Source: Lumbricus terrestris
Taxonomy: Eukaryota; Annelida; Clitellata; Crassiclitellata; Lumbricidae
Length of the DNA: 64,000 nt
Reading direction: 5' to 3'
Assembly (NCBI GenBank): GCA_949752735.1
Contig: OX457039.1
Span: 47,492,218-47,556,217 of the forward strand
Positions 12,401-21,600 of this stretch are shown here, in pieces. The notes beneath the pieces were generated by a model. That model was not told the DNA's origin. It was given only the letters and a program-made list of their open reading frames with translations, and searched no databases. Position 1 is the stretch's first letter, and each line of letters starts with the position of its first letter. The position numbers and the translations under genes are program-made.

Positions 12401-14695
12401 CACTCAGCTTCCTCCCACCGTCCATTTCGTTCATCCAAAAGACTTGACCTCTTGATTCCTCGCTCAAGAACTGCTGTGGCTCAGTCTCGATCATTTGCAC
12501 TCAATTGGTACTCTTTGGAATTTGATTTCTCCTTCTTTTTGCTCTACACTTTTGTGTGGCAGTCTCTTTGTTCTGCATTCTTTCCTCTCAAAACCTTTTT
12601 CTTCTTTGCTGGACCTTGCGCACTGGGAGTGCTTCTGAACGGTTCACCCTATTAGAGGCATTTTAAGTGGTAATGTTTAAGTACAATACAATACAATTTA
12701 AAAAAAGATTTTACACTATGGAAAACAGCTTTGTACTTAGAAACAAAGTCTACCTACCATATAGCGGAACATGATAAACCTCGGTAAAATGTTTTCCTAT
12801 GCCCATAGGTTCACTGTCAACTGGTTCAAAACTGTCTACACCAGGAAACCACTAAACAGTAAAAAAACAATGCTATTTTTAAATTACAAAACTGTAACCA
12901 GCAGTAAATGCCATATAATAATAAATCAATACAATGTCTGAGACATTGTTAAAAGGAATAATTTAAAAGCTTTGTTCCTATACATGGTCCTTATGCAGTG
13001 GTTAACTGGGTTTGGGTGAGCAGGGGGAACGCTGAATGAGTGAGCAGCGGGAACACTGAAGAAGATTTTTATTGGAACGTATGTGTTTCCAGGGTTATAT
13101 GCATGGTGCACAGCAAAGAAGCAGTGGAAATGCTATTCCCATGTGTTCCCTCCCCTTTAAACCATGACTGTATGTGATTGAGTCACAAAGACTGGTCCAA
13201 AATTTCATAAATGCATATTTTGGAGTGCCAGTCTATATAAATCTTTTTGGGGAATTTGCTAGCAAAAATATCAGTATAAAAATTGCCTGTGGTGCTAATT
13301 TAGTTAACCAGTTGTAAATTCTATGTACTGGTAATTTGTGCATACTGAATTCACTAACAGCACTGCAGGAAAATCACAAAATTAACACAAATATCTGGGG
13401 TAGTCGTCGAAACAGTCAAACAAAGTAGAAACAGAAGTAGGCCTACACAACTTCTTATCTGGAAAAATGAAATATAATTTTTCAGAGAACTCATTTTTCA
13501 CATAAAACTTAATGTTTAAATTAATTAAAAGACAGGAAATCATGAGACAATTTTGGCACAGATGTCCCTGCTCTAAAAAGTTATAACGCAAGTAAAACTT
13601 CGTCAGCATCTATGATCTATGTAGTGCTGTTGTCAAAGCTGCACTTCGGCTGCAAAAATCCTTCATACTGTAAAATTATCTTAAGTGCTAGGTTCTTATT
13701 AAATGCTGATTGTCACAAACCATGTATGTATGTATGTATGTATGTATGTATGTATGTATGTATGTATGTATGTATGCATATGGCCATTTATATAGTGCAT
13801 TAACAAGAATCTCAGGAAGGTGCTTTTAAATAACACTAACAGCACTGCAGGCAAATCACTGAATTAAAGTAATAATAAGGCAAATATTGCAAATTCTTCA
13901 ACACTTGTTTCTAATAAATACTGCATCTCGTTTGCACATTTGTGTAAGAAAATTACAGTGTAATACTGTGTATGCCAAGATTACATCACAGGAACAGGGC
14001 AACTAATGCTGAGAAAAATAGGCATCCATATTTTAGTGGTAACTATAACCAGTATTTATAGCAGAATGCAAAATAAGGCCATTGATACCAGTCTCCAGTT
14101 GCTGCCAGGAGCATTAAGTGATTTATGCAAAGCTAATCTAAATCGTAACTAATCTTATCTAATCTAATCTAATACAAACATTTGTAAAGCGACTCTTACA
14201 GCAGAGCGATTCAAAAGCGCTCGCAGTGTGACAGACCCATGAAACTGGAAAGCTCTAAGCAGCGAAGAGATCCAGGTGAAATCCCCCCTGAAGCCTCCTA
14301 AAAATTGCAGTAGACGGTCAGTCCACAGTGAGATACCCACTCTGGGGTGTTTAAAAGATGATTTACATAACATTACCACAGAGTTATATGAGACCAAGAG
14401 TTTAAATTTGAGCCCAAAGGTCGTTATATATTTAAAACTATTATTAAAATTGCCCAAAACTGTCACAATCTGAGTACTTGCATTAATAAATCATGCTTCT
14501 GGTAACAAGAAATAAGTATAGCCTTACAATTTTAAGGTTTTTCATGTCTGAAAGAAACAGAAATGCCTTTCCCCTGGAGACTGGTAATGCAACTTCCTTT
14601 TCCACTAGAAGCACATCATTCTCCACTTCGTAATGTAACAGCACGGAAATCAAAACAGTGATCACCAGCAGAAGAACTTTCCACACAGACATCAT
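9484..14695 (-). CDS. SRPBCC/START-like superfamily protein with N-terminal hydrophobic anchor (4 exons, about 177 aa)
   Basis: Minus-strand exons are 14695-14528, 12851-12758, 11754-11573 and 9573-9484, 534 nt in one frame including the TGA stop at 9486-9484. Every junction has GT...AG: donors GTAAGG, GTAGGTAG and GTGAGT, with phases 0, 1 and 0. The start is the first of two adjacent ATGs. Residues about 4-20 are hydrophobic (VWKVLLLVITVLISVLL), giving a signal or membrane anchor. KEVALPVSRGKAFLFLSD and the next exon's WFPGVDSFEPVD resemble the N-terminal half of SRPBCC (polyketide-cyclase/START fold) lipid-binding proteins. The third exon holds GYESPKYISFFSD and the last a short helix ending FALQEP. 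The ligand is unknown and no catalytic residue is claimed. Introns carry a LINE 3' end, a hAT-type MITE and an antisense LINE fragment. The gene model is well supported by frame; the family call is moderate. Confidence 0.75.
9953..10290 (-). mobile_element. LINE 3' end (L2/CR1-like) with (ATTACA)n tail
   Basis: A minus-strand frame at 10281-10045 reads RRFLRSATHGDLVVPRARS, HRSFAMVGPSFWNKLP and RKRLKTILF, the typical C-terminus of an L2/CR1-type LINE. After the stop come GGGAGCGCCTCTGAGGAG and GGCGCTATATAAAT (10034-9991), then (ATTACA)n to about 9953. It lies in intron 3 of the SRPBCC-like gene in the same orientation. Confidence 0.88.
10783..11252. mobile_element. hAT-type MITE (TIR TAGGGTTACCAT, 8-bp target-site duplication)
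   Basis: The ends are perfect inverted copies of TAGGGTTACCAT (10783-10794 and 11241-11252), flanked on both sides by GGCGAGTT, an 8-bp direct repeat. An 8-bp duplication and TAGGG-type ends fit the hAT superfamily. No transposase is present. CCGGG-rich words near the left end resemble those of the larger element at 35811. Confidence 0.88.
11768..11866. repeat. Two-copy tandem duplication of about 51 bp
   Basis: The words ACCAAGCTACATA, AGACAT, TTCAGTGTACATTAATA occur twice head to tail, first near 11770-11810 and again near 11821-11862. It lies just upstream of exon 3 of the minus-strand SRPBCC-like gene. Confidence 0.75.
12365..12655 (+). mobile_element. LINE C-terminal fragment, decayed
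   Basis: The plus-strand frame includes PFRSSKRLDLLIPRSRTAVA followed by QSRSFAL, matching the pattern LRSS-RLDLLIPRSR-SF found near the C-terminus of LINE ORF2 proteins, after which similarity is lost. It lies antisense in intron 2 of the SRPBCC-like gene. Confidence 0.6.
13013..13163 (-). repeat. Dispersed repeat, inverted relative to a copy at 34096-34250
   Basis: Its reverse complement shares in order GGTTTAAAG, GGGAA, ACCCTGGAAACACAT, GCGTT/ACGTT, CTTCTTCAG, and GCTCACCCAAAC with 34096-34250. The GGGTTTAAAGTG-like end resembles hAT termini. No target-site duplication was fixed. Confidence 0.65.
13723..13840 (-). repeat. (ATGT)n microsatellite with attached LINE/SINE 3' tail remnant
   Basis: About 15 copies of ATGT at 13723-13778 are followed by GCCATTTATATAGTGCATTAAC, the reverse complement of the GCGCTATATAAAT terminus seen at other LINE ends. 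The microsatellite is therefore probably the 3' tail of a minus-strand copy. Confidence 0.75.
14150..14345 (-). mobile_element. Probable LINE/SINE 3' end with (GATTA)n tail
   Basis: A (TAATC)n run at about 14152-14172 abuts CATTTGTAAAGCGACTCTTA, a diverged version of the shared CATTTATATAGCGCC terminus. A body of unidentified sequence extends to about 14345. It lies in intron 1 of the SRPBCC-like gene. Confidence 0.55.
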
Positions 14696-14819
14696 TTTTC
14701 TCTGTCACAAAACAACATAGGCAATTTACGAATCCTTCTAAACAAATACACGTCTTATTAAGGTGTAGCCTAAGCCATTCACCATATTCTGCAGCTTAGT
14801 TTTAGTCTAAACAGCTTAG

Positions 14820-14882
14820 ATTTCATTCATTCACTCATTCATTCATTCAGACCATTTATATAGCGCCGCTTCAAGATTTGTC
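14820..14882 (-). repeat. (ATTC)n microsatellite plus LINE/SINE 3' terminus
   Basis: ATTCATTCACTCATTCATTC is followed by ACCATTTATATAGCGCCGCT and TCAAG, the shared 3' tail in minus orientation. Little of the element body is left. Confidence 0.75.
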
Positions 14883-15179
14883 GTGGTGCTCTTAAAATCG
14901 TCATGCTGTAGTGATTACAGCAACTGATTAATTAATTATTAGATTCGCCACACGTCCTACGGTAGCCTATCTGGGTCCAGCAAATTACCCTCGACAGCAA
15001 CATTCACCACAATTTGTGAAGGCGAGATGCTGATGTTTTAATAATGCAATGAAACAACAACCACTTTAGATGCTAAAATGCGCAACCGAACGCCCAAGAC
15101 GTTGGTGCTTTAACTAGACGAATAGAAGTTAATGTAGGATAGAAGCAAATTACCGACAATTCACATCAATCCACGTCGT

Positions 15180-15262
15180 CCGCTGTCTCTGCAACCGGAA
15201 GTGCCAGATGCCGTTTCCGAGGTTTCCGAGAAGAACCATTCTCATTGGTTGGCTTTTAATAG
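15180..15262 (-). promoter_or_regulatory. Possible promoter of the SRPBCC-like gene (ETS and CCAAT-like motifs)
   Basis: An ETS-type ACCGGAAGTG lies at about 15191-15200 and ATTGGTTGG (inverted CCAAT) near 15245. About 500 bp downstream on the minus strand, TTTTGTGACAG just before the ATG at 14695 looks like a splice acceptor, so a non-coding first exon near 15170 is plausible. This is inference from motifs. Confidence 0.3.
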
Positions 15263-15309
15263 CGTTATTCGACGTTATTCGCGGCAAAGATACATAATAG
15301 TATTGTTAT

Positions 15310-15352
15310 GAACATACACACACAAACACACACACGCGCACGCACACTCATC
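15310..15352. repeat. (AC)n-rich microsatellite
   Basis: Alternating AC with GC interruptions, from ACACACACAAACACACACAC to GCACGCACAC. Confidence 0.85.
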
Positions 15353-16199
15353 AAAATTAATTCTCGTACGAGTTGAAGATCAAGAAAGTAAATAGCTAAG
15401 ATATAAGTAGCCTTTTATAATGTTTGCATCTACAAGCGCACATACACGAACACAGAAAGGGAGCTAATTAAGATCGTAGAAGTTTGCACGATTTAATTCT
15501 TGAAACGCTTGAAACAGTAAAAAAAATATTGTAGGCCTACAGAATCTCGCTGGCAATCGCTAGGCGTGCTCTCGATGTAATAATTGCTACTGCGCTGCCA
15601 CTCTGGGTACCTGTTTACAAAAAGGTGCAGTTCTAAATAAATTTTTGCAGATGTAAAAACATTCTTGTGCAATTAAAACTAGTTAAAATTGCTCAATATC
15701 TCCGATTGAGAATAATTGAACATGGAGGATGGGATTGGGAAGGGTTGTGCAGTTTTATAAATCCTTTTAAAAAGCACTGCAGTATAGGTCAGAGCTAGGT
15801 GCATATAATTATGCTACAAGAATTTTTTAAGGAGGACAACAATTTGTGTAGGCTAGGTAAACAAAATTTGGTGGTTTTCCGCCGAAAAATCTATGACTTT
15901 TTAGTCTTTCTTCCAAAAATTTCTAAAAACCCGTATAGCAACTCCGGTTATTTGAAGCTATGCGTGTCTCATGTAAAACATAGCCTATATAATTAGGCTC
16001 AAGGCCTGCATGGTTCTTTAAAGTTATATATGCAGGTTCTCGTGATATATAACTCGCCTAGCTATAATTATAAGAACAGTAGGCTACTATAAAGCCTATC
16101 ATGCAGAACTGTATACAGGAGGTCGTTGGTAATTAGCTATAGAATCTAGGTCATTGTGAGACAATTATTTAGGTTCTGTATGCAATATGTAGTCGTAAT
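15353..16199. other. Intergenic, no gene seen
   Basis: AT-rich with several TAGGCCTA words. No exon, RNA gene or structured repeat is supported. Confidence 0.4.
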
Positions 16200-16202
16200 T
16201 TC

Positions 16203-16422
16203 CAAATTTATAGAGCGCCACTCGAAATTAGCCGGCACTTAGCATCAGTTTATTCACGAGCGCTGTTTTAGTCAGTCTGTGGCGTGACTCGCGTAAGCTT
16301 TCCTTACTTTCTAGGCATGCACTTTCAGATGGCTGCATGTATACCATTCTATTCGATTGTGGTCTTGCAATGTCATATATGGCGCCGTAACACAGCCATA
16401 CCGCTACCAGGATGCCTCGCAA
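16203..16422 (-). mobile_element. Two abutting LINE/SINE 3' tail remnants
   Basis: AATTTATAGAGCGCCACTCG at about 16208 is one diverged terminus. TATATGGCGCCGTAACACAG followed by CCATACCG near 16377-16405 matches the terminus of the LINE fragment at 34970-35015 (TCTATGGCGCCGTAACACAG). The bodies are too decayed to classify. Confidence 0.5.
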
Positions 16423-17098
16423 ACGGCTGTTAGATCACGATCACCTTCGACAAATTTCTTAAAAGATCAGAAGAGTTGCTACAGTTACAAATTGAGTTGT
16501 TTAGTATTCAGTTTAAGTTACTAGCGCGGTAGAGCTGTAATATGGCGTCCAACTATTAAAAATTACACGTGATCAACCAAACATTGCTAGATCATAGATG
16601 TTTTATTATTCGTGTGTGTGTGTTGTGTTGCCGCCTTTTAAAGTTTGGTGTTTTGGTCCTTGCTATTTAAATCGTTAGGTATTTGCTGTTATTATCCGTT
16701 TAAGATAATTTATTTTACTTAGAAAGGGTTCACTTCGTAGTTAAATACTCCAATTTTGTAGTGAGTGCTATTCTGTGTTATTGGCCTGTCTTTAATTGCA
16801 TGCAAGCCTGAAAGTCCCTATCTAATATGCGACTTAATTGGCTCCGGGTTATATTCTATAATGACTCGGTAGACGTTCTAGAATGACTCGGTAGACACCA
16901 AGAACTAACGTTGCAGCGTTGTTATCTTTAATAAATCCAACTTCTAGTTTGCCGAGAATCCTTTTAATCGATCCAGCTTCTCTTTAGGCAAGAATTTGTT
17001 CGATAAATCCCGCTTCTATTTCGTCAGCAAATATTTTTCAGCCATTTTTCATTGAAAATTATTGTTCATCAATCCAGCTTCAGAATGACTGCACTAAC

Positions 17099-17772
17099 GG
17101 TCGTTGTGACTAACCGCTCGGTAGGAAGTAAACAGTATGGCGGTCACAGATACACGCAAAATAGAGCGGCCTCAACTCCGGCGATCGATAGCCCAATGTT
17201 TCCGCTTAATAGTCAATGGTGCAATAAGACAGCAGGCAAAAATAAGTAAGTAAGTAAAAGTCCAGCTTTTCAATTGCATCAGCTGTTTTATGAATCCAAC
17301 TTCTGTTTCAATAATGATTATTTTTCATCAATCCAACTCCAATTTAATCGGAAACATTTTAATCAATCCAGCTCCTATTTAATTAACAAGATCCTTATCC
17401 ATCCAGCTCTAATTTAATCAAGAACATTTTCATCAATCCTGCTCCAATCTAAGCTATAATTTTTATTAACCCAGCTTCTGTTTCTCGCCTGTTATTTTCG
17501 TCAACCCAGCTTCTATTTCAAATATAAGAATACCATCATCCAGCTTCCATTACTTAAGCGTTTTTTCATCAATCCGACTTCTATTTCAGATCTAGAAATA
17601 CCTTCATCACTTACTTACTTACTTCACACAACATCACTGTCTGAAGCGGGACCCCAATGTTTCGCGCGGAAACATTGGGCTATCGATCGCCGGAGTTGAG
17701 GCCGCTCTATTTTGCGTGTATCTGTGACCGCCATAGTGTTTACTTCCTACCGAGCGGTTAGTCACAACGACC
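17099..17772. mobile_element. Nested foldback element with 107-bp inverted arms and 8-bp target-site duplication
   Basis: The left arm 17099-17205 and right arm 17666-17772 are inverted copies of each other with about one mismatch, starting GGTCGTTGTGACTAACCGCT. Both sides are flanked by GCACTAAC (17091-17098, 17773-17780). The 8-bp duplication and long arms fit a hAT-like MITE or foldback. Between the arms, bounded by (AAGT)n and (ACTT)n, lies a degenerate tandem repeat of about 34 bp around AATCCAGCTTCTATTTC (17255-17615). Confidence 0.88.
17255..17615 (+). repeat. Degenerate ~34-bp tandem repeat (ATCCAGCTTCTATTT unit)
   Basis: About ten diverged units of the form CATCAATCCAGCTTCTATTT followed by 10-15 variable bases. 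The reverse-complement unit (AAATAGAAGCTGGATTGATG) fills 38800-39190 in another element and also appears in the arms of the 16847 and 18026 elements. Confidence 0.8.
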
Positions 17773-17780
17773 GCACTAAC

Positions 17781-17848
17781 CCTAAAACTAACCCTAACCG
17801 ACCCTCACGACGCCTAACCTGAGCCCTAACCGACCATCACACGAAAAA
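17781..17848. repeat. TTAGGG-like module shared between different transposon families
   Basis: CCTAAAACTAACCCTAACCG, then ACCCTCACGACGCCTAACCT and GAGCCCTAACCGACC. The same module, including the flanking GAATGACTGCACTAA, is the core of the MITEs at 51989-52271 and 52378-52684. It resembles telomere repeats but is not a regular TTAGGG array. Confidence 0.85.
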
Positions 17849-18025
17849 TCCCGCTTCAATTTCGTCAGGAAATATTTTTCATCAAATTTATAAAAAAGTT
17901 ACTTGCTACCGAGTCATTATAGAATATAACCTTGGCTCCGAAAATTGTTCCAATGAAATAATATCTGCAAATTCATGAACATTACTTTTTAGCACAGATC
18001 TTTTTTGCCATTGAAGCCTGTAAGG

Positions 18026-18270
18026 GGTTATATTCTATAATGACTCGGTAGCAAGTAACTTTTTTTATAAATTTGATGAAAAATATTTCCTGACGAAATA
18101 GAAGCGGGATTTATCGAACAAATTCTTGCCTAAAGAGAAGCTGGATCGATTAAAAGGATTCTCGGCAAACTAAAAGTTGGATTTATTAAAGATAACAACG
18201 CTGCAACGTTAGTTCTTGGTGTCTACCGAGTCATTCTAGAACGTCTACCGAGTCATTATAGAACTCAACC
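18026..18270. mobile_element. Short MITE, deletion relative of the 16847 element, 9-bp target-site duplication
   Basis: It starts GGTTATATTCTATAATGACT and ends in the inverted AGTCATTATAGAACTCAACC. Both flanks carry CCTGTAAGG (18017-18025, 18271-18279). Read in reverse complement, it equals the left 180 bp and right 80 bp of the 16847 element joined directly, without the interior. It lies about 340 bp upstream of the endonuclease IV start codon. Confidence 0.88.
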
Positions 18271-18394
18271 CCTGTAAGGTTGTAATAAATACCTTTGTGC
18301 ACATGTGCCACACTGGACTCTTTGGAGCATCTTTATGCAAATATACCACACTGGACTCGGGGACGATCGCTTTTCTGAAAGTCTCAGAATCCCA

Positions 18395-18480
18395 ATCGTG
18401 ATCATGAATTTTTATAGCGCCACTAGACCTTATAGTGGACCAACTCCTGTGCAAGTCGTAGCCAAAGCCATGATTTAGCA
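18395..18480 (-). repeat. LINE/SINE 3' tail remnant
   Basis: GTGATCATGAATTTTTATAGCGCCACTAGA has the TTTATAGCGCC terminus in minus orientation. Only a short body remains. Confidence 0.5.
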
Positions 18481-18609
18481 ATGTTTTCGTAATTTATTTT
18501 AATTTTCACATATAAGTAAATTAGGCCATAATTTTTCCATTCTTTATCGGTTGTAGTGTAAGAATCAGTTGTTATTATTTTCATTGTTAATACTTTTGAC
18601 AGCTACGAA

Positions 18610-21600
18610 ATGCCAAGAAGGATTGCAAGGGTTGCTGAGAAGGAAGCATTTGAGACAGTGCAGGTGACCGAGGAGCTTGAAAATGAAGCAAAAACTTGGA
18701 TCATGTCAAAGGGCAGAGGTGTAAAAGCAGCTCCAGTGGTTGATGTGGATCTTGGATCAGTAGATAAAAGTGATAAGGATAAAGCTTGCCAACCTTCTAA
18801 CTTAAAGCAAGAAAATTATGAAGAAATGTCAAGCATGATCAGCAGTGGTTCTGGCACGAGCAGACGAAGAAAAACGACTAGAGGTTTTTGTCAAGAAATT
18901 GACCCAGAATGCAACATTTTGAAAGAGAAACGTGACCCAATATCAGATGTCAAGCAAGAAGAAAATGCTGATGGAGCTTCCATTGCATTAAGTAATGAGT
19001 CTGGTAAGACTAGAGGTGCCACAAGAGGTAGAAGAATTGCCAAAAGTGTGGGTGCACGAACTAGTTCAGAGCATGTAAGTTTGGCAGTGGACACTGACCA
19101 GAAGTTGAGTGTCAAGGTGGAAGAGACTCAAGGAGAGAGTGAAGCTAAGCCTATAAATTCAAGAACTACAAGACTTAGGAAGACTACAGAAATTAGTCAG
19201 GCAAGGAGTGATGAATCCTCAGGAGCGGATGTGTCACAGAAGTTGGGTAAGCGAAAAAGAGCAGACACATCTGCCAAGAATAGGAAGAAGATAAAGGTAG
19301 AAGCCAAGGTGGAAGAGGATGAAAGTCAAAAAGAAGAGACGGTGCACAGTATAAGTGAATATGAGCGTCAGACAGGCTCCGCATGCCGAAAGTTTGTTGG
19401 TGCACATACATCGATTGCAGGTAGGAACATATTTCTTAATATATGCTAACCATACTGGACTTAGAATATATATTTCAATTGAAAAATTGGTGTTTTGTAT
19501 ATTTTGATTTTTTTTTTGCTTGGCTCCAACTTTTGGCATTATAAAAACAGATTAATAATAATGACAGCCCATTCTGTAAGATTTGTTCAAGGTGTTTTTT
19601 TTATAGTATTGACATGGTCATTTGACACTGCATGTTCATCTTAAAGTAAGCGCAGCATGGAAAGCATTTTTATAATTTGGGGCACAAATATCGCATAGGT
19701 GTTACACGCCTAATTAAGAACATGACTAGCTAAAGTTGTCAGATATAGGTGTAGAGTTTTCATTACTTGCGCACTGATGGAGTGAAAATTCTTTCTGTTC
19801 ACATATTTATTCGTGCTAATTTTTAATAGGAGTCAATACTTACTGTGCTATTGCCAGATTTAGTCAAAAACTAAGAGTTGCCATGTTGTCATTTATAGGA
19901 CCCTAGGCACAATTTGTTAGATGTAGTCTTATAAGGACCGTATGAGGCTTGACATTCTCCATAATGCATAATGCATGAATTTCAAGTATGTATGCTCATA
20001 TGGAGGTTTATATTATGCATGATTGTGCTTGGGTTTGGATTGTAGGCATAAGCACTTGTTAAGGACAAGTAACTTAAGTATATGCATTATGCAATGTATA
20101 CATTTTGCTACATTAAAACCGTCAAATAAAATATTTTCTGCTTGAAGGAGGCTTAAGCAATGCAATCAAAGAGACTTTAGCGATGGGAGGAAGAGCATTT
20201 GGTTTGTTTCTGAAGTCACAGAGAACATGGAATAGTAAACCACTTGTAGATGCGGATGCGGAAATATTCAAATCTGCACTCAAGGTTTGTTACCTCTCTT
20301 GCTCTTACTGTGCTAATTATTTTAATTTTATTTCATACTGCACCTGTGGAATCACACATAATATGTCACATATATTGCAGCAATGTTCGATGTACTTGCC
20401 GTATTTGAACAATTCTTTTCGGTTATAAGGTTTAGCAATGTTATCAAAGAATGAGTTAACTGATGAGAAAATAAAAGTGAAACTTAGATTGAACTATTCA
20501 CAGCAGATTTCTTCACAGCAGATGTAGTTTGAAAATTAAGCTTGAGGTCAAAAGCAGAATGTAGCTGGTAATAGTAGCAAAACTGGACTTGTAAAAATGG
20601 CCACAATCTGTTTTTAGTTTGAATGTAGACTGAAGATTTCATATTTTTAAATTATTGCAGGATCATGTTCGGTAAGTTACTAGTATTTTCTTCCTCACGT
20701 TAAATTATAATTTTTTTATATAGATTTCATGCTATGGTCTTCCAACTGGTGTTTGTGTCATGATTTTTCCATCAGTTTAAGACTGAGATCCCTGCTCTTT
20801 ATAAATGTCTAGTTGCATGATGGTGTCCACTGGAGTGCCAACTGTGCTAAATAAGTTTGTATCAAGCAATTTATGCAGTATTTTCCCATGTTTGGAAGAA
20901 AGCTTATCTACCCAAGACTAAGAAATTCTAAGCATCTCGACAGTCGATAACATGAATAGCAAGTAACATTAATTATTGAACTTGTAAGTGGTGCTTAAAG
21001 GGCTCTACAGTTAATAAATGTAGTTTCAGTGATTACTGAAGATTGTTGTGGCCATCTTGGTTAGCTCACATTCATATGCATCACACAAACATACATGCAT
21101 GTACAATTGTAAATGCTTGCCTATATGCATGCACACATAAATGCGTACACAACATTTATGAGCATTTCAGGCTAATGACCTGAAACTTTTAATTTATATG
21201 TAAATAGGAATCAGGCATCCTTCCAAAAATGGTGGTTCCACATGGCTCCTACCTTCTAAATTGTGGCTCATCGGATGACACTGTTTGGCAGAAAAGTCGA
21301 GATGCACTTGTGGATGAGCTGCAACGATGTGATAAACTTGGTCTTCCAATTTACAACTTTCATCCAGGTAAGCTGTTTCATATAGACATGATAGGTACGT
21401 ATTTTCAAAAAGTCAGACTGGTCAATAAAACCAGTCTGATTTTTTGAAAATACGGGTTTTATTAACAGTTTGAGCTCTTCAATGGGGAGTCTTTATGATT
21501 TCTATTTTGATTACTGGTATCAACTGATTCGTCTTGAAGATGGAGACCTTATTTTGAACTTGGATGTTGTAAACATTTTTTTATATAAATTCAGTCACCA

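Larger units (their letters stand above)
16847..17931. mobile_element. Foldback/MULE-like non-autonomous transposon with 9-bp target-site duplication
   Basis: The left end GGTTATATTCTATAATGACT and right end inverted at 17906-17931 are flanked on both sides by TTGGCTCCG (16838-16846 and 17932-17940). A 9-bp duplication fits Mutator-like elements; superfamily is inference. Inside, the left arm (16847 to about 17030) and right arm (about 17850-17931) match the two halves of the short element at 18026-18270. The interior holds a TTAGGG-like module interrupted by a second element (17099-17772). No transposase frame is present. Confidence 0.85.

Noticed and set aside
14483..14527. Continuation of the SRPBCC first exon past 14528
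   Set aside because: GTAAGG at 14527-14522 is a strong donor and the next exon (12851) continues the family pattern in phase.
15310..15352. Z-DNA-forming regulatory site
   Set aside because: It is an ordinary AC-rich microsatellite; nothing in the sequence ties it to regulation.
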